From SIG440 sp045591035 (GTDB lineage: Bacteria; Bacillota; Clostridia; Monoglobales; Monoglobaceae): a stretch of 64,000 nucleotides of DNA. Location: NCBI GenBank assembly GCA_045591035.1, contig JAZNSG010000017.1, positions 9,147 through 73,146 on the forward strand. Direction: 5' to 3'. Below the pieces are notes generated by a model, which was not told where the DNA came from, searched no databases, and saw only the letters and a program-made list of their open reading frames with translations. Below, piece by piece: positions 60,304 to 64,000 of the stretch. How positions within the stretch are numbered: position 1 is the first letter of the stretch; each line of letters opens with the position of its first letter. The position numbers and the translations under genes are program-made.

Positions 60304-60521
60304 AATTAATACCTCCTTTTTAAAATTTATTATATCACTTTTCTTCGAAAATTGCAAATATTTGTTTTAATATTCAAACTTTTTCATCTTCAAATGTTCT
60401 TTGAAAAATCATGAGATGATTTTATTATGCTTATTTAAGGAAAAGAAATACACATTCTCCCCTAATTTCTCCACATAACTCAAATACTTTGTGAATATAT
60501 TATGTTTACGGGGTGAATTTT

Positions 60522-61664
60522 TTGAAAAAGCTAATATTATTTTTGGTTCTCACTGTCTTTATTGGGTTCTTTCCGCAAGATACATACGCAATATCCGCTC
60601 GCAGTGCGGTAATTATCGATGCCAATTCAGGCAGAGTTTTATATGAACACAACAAGGACGAAAAACGTGGCATGGCAAGTACAACGAAAATTATGACCGC
60701 ACTTTGTGCCCTTGAATATGGCGATATGAACAAAATGGTAACCATATCACCCACCGCATCGGGTGTTGAGGGTTCGTCTATGTATTTAGCAAAAGGCGAA
60801 AAAATCAGTATGTCCGATTTAGTTTATGGTCTTATGCTTGTTTCGGGAAATGATTCGGCAACGGCAATTGCAGAAACAATTTCGGGAAGTGTTGAAAAAT
60901 TTGCCGAGCTGATGAACAAGAAAGCCGAAGAAATAGGGTGTTACAACACACACTTCACCAATCCCCACGGATTGTCTGACGAAAGCCACTACACCACCGC
61001 ACATGATTTAGCAAAAATAACTGCTTATGCAATGCAAAACCCAATATTTTGCGAAATAGCTGCAACAAAAAAGAAAACCCTCCCTGCAAACGAGGGAGGC
61101 ATAGCAAGAACACTTGTCAATCACAATAAGTTTTTATCTATGTATGAGGGGTGTATTGGCGTAAAAACAGGCTTTACAAAAGCCACAGGACGATGTCTTG
61201 TTACCTCGGTAGAAAAAAACGGCATGCGCCTTATTTGTGTAACTTTGAATGCATCAGACGATTGGAATGACCATACCCTCTTGTATAATGAAGTTTTTTC
61301 GCGGTTTCACAATTATAAAGTACTTCCTTCCAATTCAGAGGTAATCGTTGCAAATTTAAAAAATGGTAGAAAAGACAAAATAACACTTGTTACAAACAGC
61401 GATATATTTATCCCAATAGAGACCGGCGAAGAAAATATGCTATCCACAAACAGTGTTGCCTTTGAGGAAATCTATGCTCCAATAAAAAAAGGTGATATTT
61501 TAGGCACTCTGACTATAAAAATAAATGATACTCCATGCGGTGAATATCCCCTTGTAGCAAATGAAGACATAAGCGAAAAACAAACTATTTTCAAAGAAAC
61601 AAATACTATTGGATATTACATAAAAGAACTTTTTTTATCGTGGCTCCTCAGTTTTCAATCATAA
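60522..61664 (+). CDS. dacF: D-alanyl-D-alanine carboxypeptidase (DacF/PBP5 type)
   Basis: About 380 residues from a TTG at 60522 (GGGGTG nine bases upstream); a GTG at 60513 is possible. A signal peptide (KKLILFLVLTVFIGFF) precedes the S11 peptidase domain, with SxxK in MASTTKIMTA, SxN in LVSGNDSATA and KTG in IGVKTGFTKATG. A C-terminal beta domain (about 270-360) and a final hydrophobic segment (IKELFLSWLLSF) for membrane attachment complete it. It trims the terminal D-alanine from peptidoglycan side chains. DacF-like enzymes act during sporulation in Bacilli; whether this one does is not shown by the sequence. Confidence 0.88.
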   Translation: MKKLILFLVLTVFIGFFPQDTYAISARSAVIIDANSGRVLYEHNKDEKRGMASTTKIMTALCALEYGDMNKMVTISPTASGVEGSSMYLAKGEKISMSDLVYGLMLVSGNDSATAIAETISGSVEKFAELMNKKAEEIGCYNTHFTNPHGLSDESHYTTAHDLAKITAYAMQNPIFCEIAATKKKTLPANEGGIARTLVNHNKFLSMYEGCIGVKTGFTKATGRCLVTSVEKNGMRLICVTLNASDDWNDHTLLYNEVFSRFHNYKVLPSNSEVIVANLKNGRKDKITLVTNSDIFIPIETGEENMLSTNSVAFEEIYAPIKKGDILGTLTIKINDTPCGEYPLVANEDISEKQTIFKETNTIGYYIKELFLSWLLSFQS

Positions 61665-61667
61665 CAA

Positions 61668-61705
61668 AAAAAACGAAGCACACAATATTGTATGCTTCGT
61701 TTTTT
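61668..61705. terminator. Terminator shared by dacF and tRNA-Leu
   Basis: AAAACGAAGCA/TGCTTCGTTTT stem with flanking A- and T-runs between convergent transcripts. Confidence 0.85.
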
Positions 61706-61791
61706 GGTGCCGGTGATCGGGGTCGAACCGATACGGTATCACTACCACAGGATTTTGAGTCCAGCGCGTCTGCCAATTCCACCACACCGGC
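61705..61791 (-). tRNA. tRNA-Leu(CAA)
   Basis: 87 bases on the minus strand. Acceptor GCCGGTG/CACCGGC, anticodon loop CTCAAAA gives CAA, long variable arm TGGTAGTGATACCGTA and encoded CCA. Promoter at 61810-61838. Confidence 0.94.
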
Positions 61792-61809
61792 ACATACTCA
61801 ACGCAAATT

Positions 61810-61838
61810 ATTATAGCATATATTTATTTTTATTTCAA
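61810..61838 (-). promoter_or_regulatory. Promoter of tRNA-Leu
   Basis: Minus strand TTGAAA, 17 bases, TATAAT with extended TG. Confidence 0.75.
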
Positions 61839-61864
61839 GTGTTTTTCTAAAAAAATATAAAAAA

Positions 61865-61886
61865 TTGGGACAGTTTTCTGTCCCAA
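61865..61886 (-). terminator. Terminator of the kinase/nucleotidyltransferase operon
   Basis: TTGGGACAG/CTGTCCCAA stem, followed on the minus strand by a T-run, nine bases after the kinase stop. Confidence 0.85.
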
Positions 61887-61895
61887 AGAATATAT

Positions 61896-62978
61896 TTACT
61901 TTATTTTTGCATATTTAGCAATAACTTCTTTCATCTCTCCCATTTTATTTTCTATGTCTTTGACAAGTTTAAACTGCGTACGTGCTCTGTCGAGATTGTG
62001 GTTCCCCCTATGCACCTTGAAATATACATCCCCATTCAGATGGTCAGCCAAAAATCTTATTCCGCACTCATAAGTCATAAGAAGTGCCGAAATAGGTAAT
62101 AGTTCAACTTCTTTGGGGGTAATTGATGGATTCATTTCTTCAAGAAAACCTTTTGTAAACTGCTCAAACTTCTCCATATCAAACCAGATTTTATCAAGGT
62201 CCTGTTCATCCTCAGCTCCACTTGAAGCCCCAAACCGAAGTGCATCACCAAAGTCATAAAGCATTGAACCGGGCATTACAGTATCAAGATCAACTACACA
62301 AACAGCCTCATCTGTCTCAGAATCAAACAAAATATTGTTAAGCTTTGTGTCATTATGCGTAACACGAAGGGGAACACTACCCTCTGCCATAGCACTTGTT
62401 ATCATGTCCGCATATTTGCTGTATTTAATGGCAAAATCAACTTCATATTTAACAAGATCAAGTCTGCCGGAATCATTGTCGTTTATAGCAGTTTTCAATT
62501 GATTCACACGTGCGGGAGTGCAATGAAAATCTTTTATTGTTTCATGCAACTTTTCTACGGGAAAATCATTAAGCATATTCTGAAACTTGCCAAACGCCTT
62601 ACCTGTTAAATAGAGTTGAATCGGATTTTCAACGACATCATAGCTGTTAGCATTATCAATAAACTTATACATTCTGAAATAGTTTCCGTCTTTGTCCTTG
62701 TAATACAAGTCACCGTTACGTGTAGGTATAACTGTCAAGGTCTCACGATCAGGGTCTCCACCCATTTGCAGAATTTTCCCTTTAAGATGATTTGTGACAT
62801 TATAGATATTTTCCATAACATTCTCAGGTCTCTTAAACACGTGGTGGTTTATTCTTTGCAGTAAATACTTTGGAGTATTGTCGCAAATAAAGGTATCATT
62901 TATGTGGCCATTTCCGTAAGAGTCAAGCTTAGGTGCAATATCAAAATGTATGCATATATCGTTGAAATTATAGCTCAT
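61896..62978 (-). CDS. N-acetylhexosamine 1-kinase-like phosphotransferase
   Basis: 360 residues from the ATG at 62978 (GGAGGG eight bases upstream). It belongs to the aminoglycoside phosphotransferase fold: catalytic loop VTHNDTKLNNILFD and metal-binding VVDLDTVMPGSMLYDFGD. The N-terminal GNGHINDTFIC and LLQRINHHVFKRPE and the C-terminal FLADHLNGDVYFKVHR are typical of NahK/LnpB, which phosphorylates GlcNAc and GalNAc at C1 for mucin or milk-glycan use. It overlaps the nucleotidyltransferase gene by 11 bases, the expected partner for making UDP-HexNAc. No lacto-N-biose phosphorylase gene is in the window. Confidence 0.87.
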   Translation of the reverse strand: MSYNFNDICIHFDIAPKLDSYGNGHINDTFICDNTPKYLLQRINHHVFKRPENVMENIYNVTNHLKGKILQMGGDPDRETLTVIPTRNGDLYYKDKDGNYFRMYKFIDNANSYDVVENPIQLYLTGKAFGKFQNMLNDFPVEKLHETIKDFHCTPARVNQLKTAINDNDSGRLDLVKYEVDFAIKYSKYADMITSAMAEGSVPLRVTHNDTKLNNILFDSETDEAVCVVDLDTVMPGSMLYDFGDALRFGASSGAEDEQDLDKIWFDMEKFEQFTKGFLEEMNPSITPKEVELLPISALLMTYECGIRFLADHLNGDVYFKVHRGNHNLDRARTQFKLVKDIENKMGEMKEVIAKYAKIK

Positions 62979-63813
62979 TATAATAGCCCTCCGCAATAAG
63001 CTTTTTCATGGCATCGACAACAAGTTCCTTGTCCTCTTTATATGTAACTCCATACCATTTTTCATCTGTATTTAAAACTCTTACCTTTTCATCGGTTGTC
63101 TTAATTATATTGTCAATTACAAACGGAATATAAAATTCATCCTTAAGAGGATTTTTTATATTTCCCAAAAATTTCACAAAATCTTCCTCAAGAAAACCGA
63201 AGATGTCGGGCTGAAGCCCCCACATATTCATTGAAACAGTTGTATCAAGGGGAATCCCGGAATTTTTATCAATCGAAGTATGCTCTGTTATACTCTTGAG
63301 ATAATCTCCTTCTGTTTCACAAATGCCTCGGGCAACGGTCCCGTTTTCAGTCAATGTTTTTCCGAGTTCAAAACCAACCATACACATTCCATCGTTGGTT
63401 GATAATTGTTCGTTTATAATTTTGTAGGATTTTTGACCATAATAATCGTCTGCATTTATAATGGCAAATGGAGAGTTAACAATATTTCTTGTACAATAAA
63501 TTGCATGTCCGGTACCCCAGGGCTTTGTTCTGTCAACCGGAACCGAAAAACCTGTTGGAAGTTCGTTCATATCCTGAAATACAAATTCACAGTCAACAAT
63601 CTTTTCAATTCTTTTCTTGGTAATTTCCCTGAAATCAGTTTCAATATCCCTGCGGATAATAAATACCACCTTATCAAAACCAGCTTTAACCGCATCGTAT
63701 ACCGAAAAGTCCAAAATCACTTCACCATTCGGACCAATAGGCTCTATCTGTTTAAGTCCTCCAAAACGGCTTCCCATGCCGGCAGCCATAACAACCAAAG
63801 TAGTTTTTTTCAT
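62968..63813 (-). CDS. Sugar-1-phosphate nucleotidyltransferase-like protein
   Basis: 281 residues with the NTP-transferase signature LVVMAAGMGSRFGGLKQIEPIG, substrate-site PWGTGHAIYCTRN and metal-binding INADDYYG. Such enzymes transfer a nucleotide to sugar 1-phosphates. Because it is co-transcribed with the HexNAc kinase, it may act on GlcNAc- or GalNAc-1-phosphate. GGAGG precedes the ATG; a promoter with TTGCAA-17-TATATT is at 63896-63924. Confidence 0.87.
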   Translation of the reverse strand: MKKTTLVVMAAGMGSRFGGLKQIEPIGPNGEVILDFSVYDAVKAGFDKVVFIIRRDIETDFREITKKRIEKIVDCEFVFQDMNELPTGFSVPVDRTKPWGTGHAIYCTRNIVNSPFAIINADDYYGQKSYKIINEQLSTNDGMCMVGFELGKTLTENGTVARGICETEGDYLKSITEHTSIDKNSGIPLDTTVSMNMWGLQPDIFGFLEEDFVKFLGNIKNPLKDEFYIPFVIDNIIKTTDEKVRVLNTDEKWYGVTYKEDKELVVDAMKKLIAEGYYNEL

Positions 63814-63895
63814 GTTTTACCTCCACACAATATGCACAGAAAAATTTCCTACAAATAAGAAGCTTACATAAAGCACTACATAAACCCGCTATTTA

Positions 63896-63924
63896 AATAT
63901 ACATCATTTTTAAAAGTTTTGCAA
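63896..63924 (-). promoter_or_regulatory. Promoter of the nucleotidyltransferase operon
   Basis: Minus strand TTGCAA, 17 bases, TATATT. Nothing else is recognised in 63925-64000, which is AT-rich. Confidence 0.5.
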
Positions 63925-64000
63925 CATAAAAATAAAATTTAACGCATATTTTGAATAAATTTAAAATTTTTTTAAAAAAACCCTTGCCAAAATTGATTTT

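Noticed and set aside
6100..64000. Integrated prophage following the recombinase
   Set aside because: No capsid, tail, terminase or phage regulator genes are present; genes after 7.8 kb are chromosomal.

Overview
The window reads as chromosome of a low-GC, endospore-forming, strictly anaerobic Clostridia, probably a gut Oscillospirales/Ruminococcaceae-like lineage. The lineage is inferred from gene content and style. The supporting genes are spo0A, spoIVB, sigG, an alpha/beta SASP and YmxH, ferredoxin-linked 2-oxoacid oxidoreductases, T-box leaders, murT-gatD, and an N-acetylhexosamine kinase gene pair. Most genes carry strong GGAGG-type ribosome sites and many have TTGACA-17-TATAAT promoters.

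Layout. 1-5133 (minus): start of gdhA, a flavoprotein, rluB, prs and pncB. 5182-5441: intergenic DNA made largely of six back-to-back perfect hairpins. 5442-7785: sporulation gene ymxH, then a sigG gene with an intact sigma-F-type promoter that stops after the codons for KFSTYAVPM. A large serine recombinase and a 41-aa ORF abut the break, as in skin-type elements that interrupt sporulation genes. The 3' half of sigG is not in the window.

8392-18284 (minus): two T-box-led operons. One, with an apparent leucine CUC specifier, encodes an isopropylmalate-synthase-like protein without catalytic residues, a TIM-barrel/acyl-CoA-ligase fusion and an amidohydrolase. The other encodes a P-loop ATPase, the four subunits of a branched-chain 2-oxoacid:ferredoxin oxidoreductase, and IlvE. 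18285-27117 (plus): pyrimidine operon pyrC-carB-pyrK-pyrD-pyrF-pyrE-pyrB-pyrI, without carA.

27215-31371: YhcH-like protein, SLH surface protein, two serine tRNAs, CofE-like protein. 31372-39354 (minus): a tyrosine (UAC) T-box, a sodium:solute symporter, an acyl-CoA ligase, a PQ-loop protein, IorA, IorB, a PaaK-type ligase with an in-frame TAA, and an ACT protein. 39382-47429: heavy-metal operon with ArsR operator, pyruvate kinase, MntP, a Na/Pi transporter (also split by an in-frame TAA) and an SNF transporter. 47638-53692: Spo0A, GatD-MurT, sporulation-linked small genes, SpoIVB, SASP. 53954-63813: PHP protein, IlvD-family dehydratase, tRNA-Asn, a putative vitamin B6 uptake locus, SPFH protein, DacF-type carboxypeptidase, tRNA-Leu, and HexNAc kinase plus nucleotidyltransferase.

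Gene-free stretches over 300 bases are 13069-13502, 17848-18284, 39023-39381 and 56651-57049. The first three hold T-box leaders with promoters or terminators; the last holds terminators, tRNA-Asn and a short tandem repeat.

How the genes may work together. Three T-box units place acyl- or aryl-CoA ligases and reversible oxoacid:ferredoxin oxidoreductases under apparent amino-acid starvation control. My inference is an anabolic role: short branched or aryl acids are taken up, activated to CoA esters, reductively carboxylated and transaminated to amino acids. The other main point is the interrupted sigG, which would need recombination before forespore development can continue.
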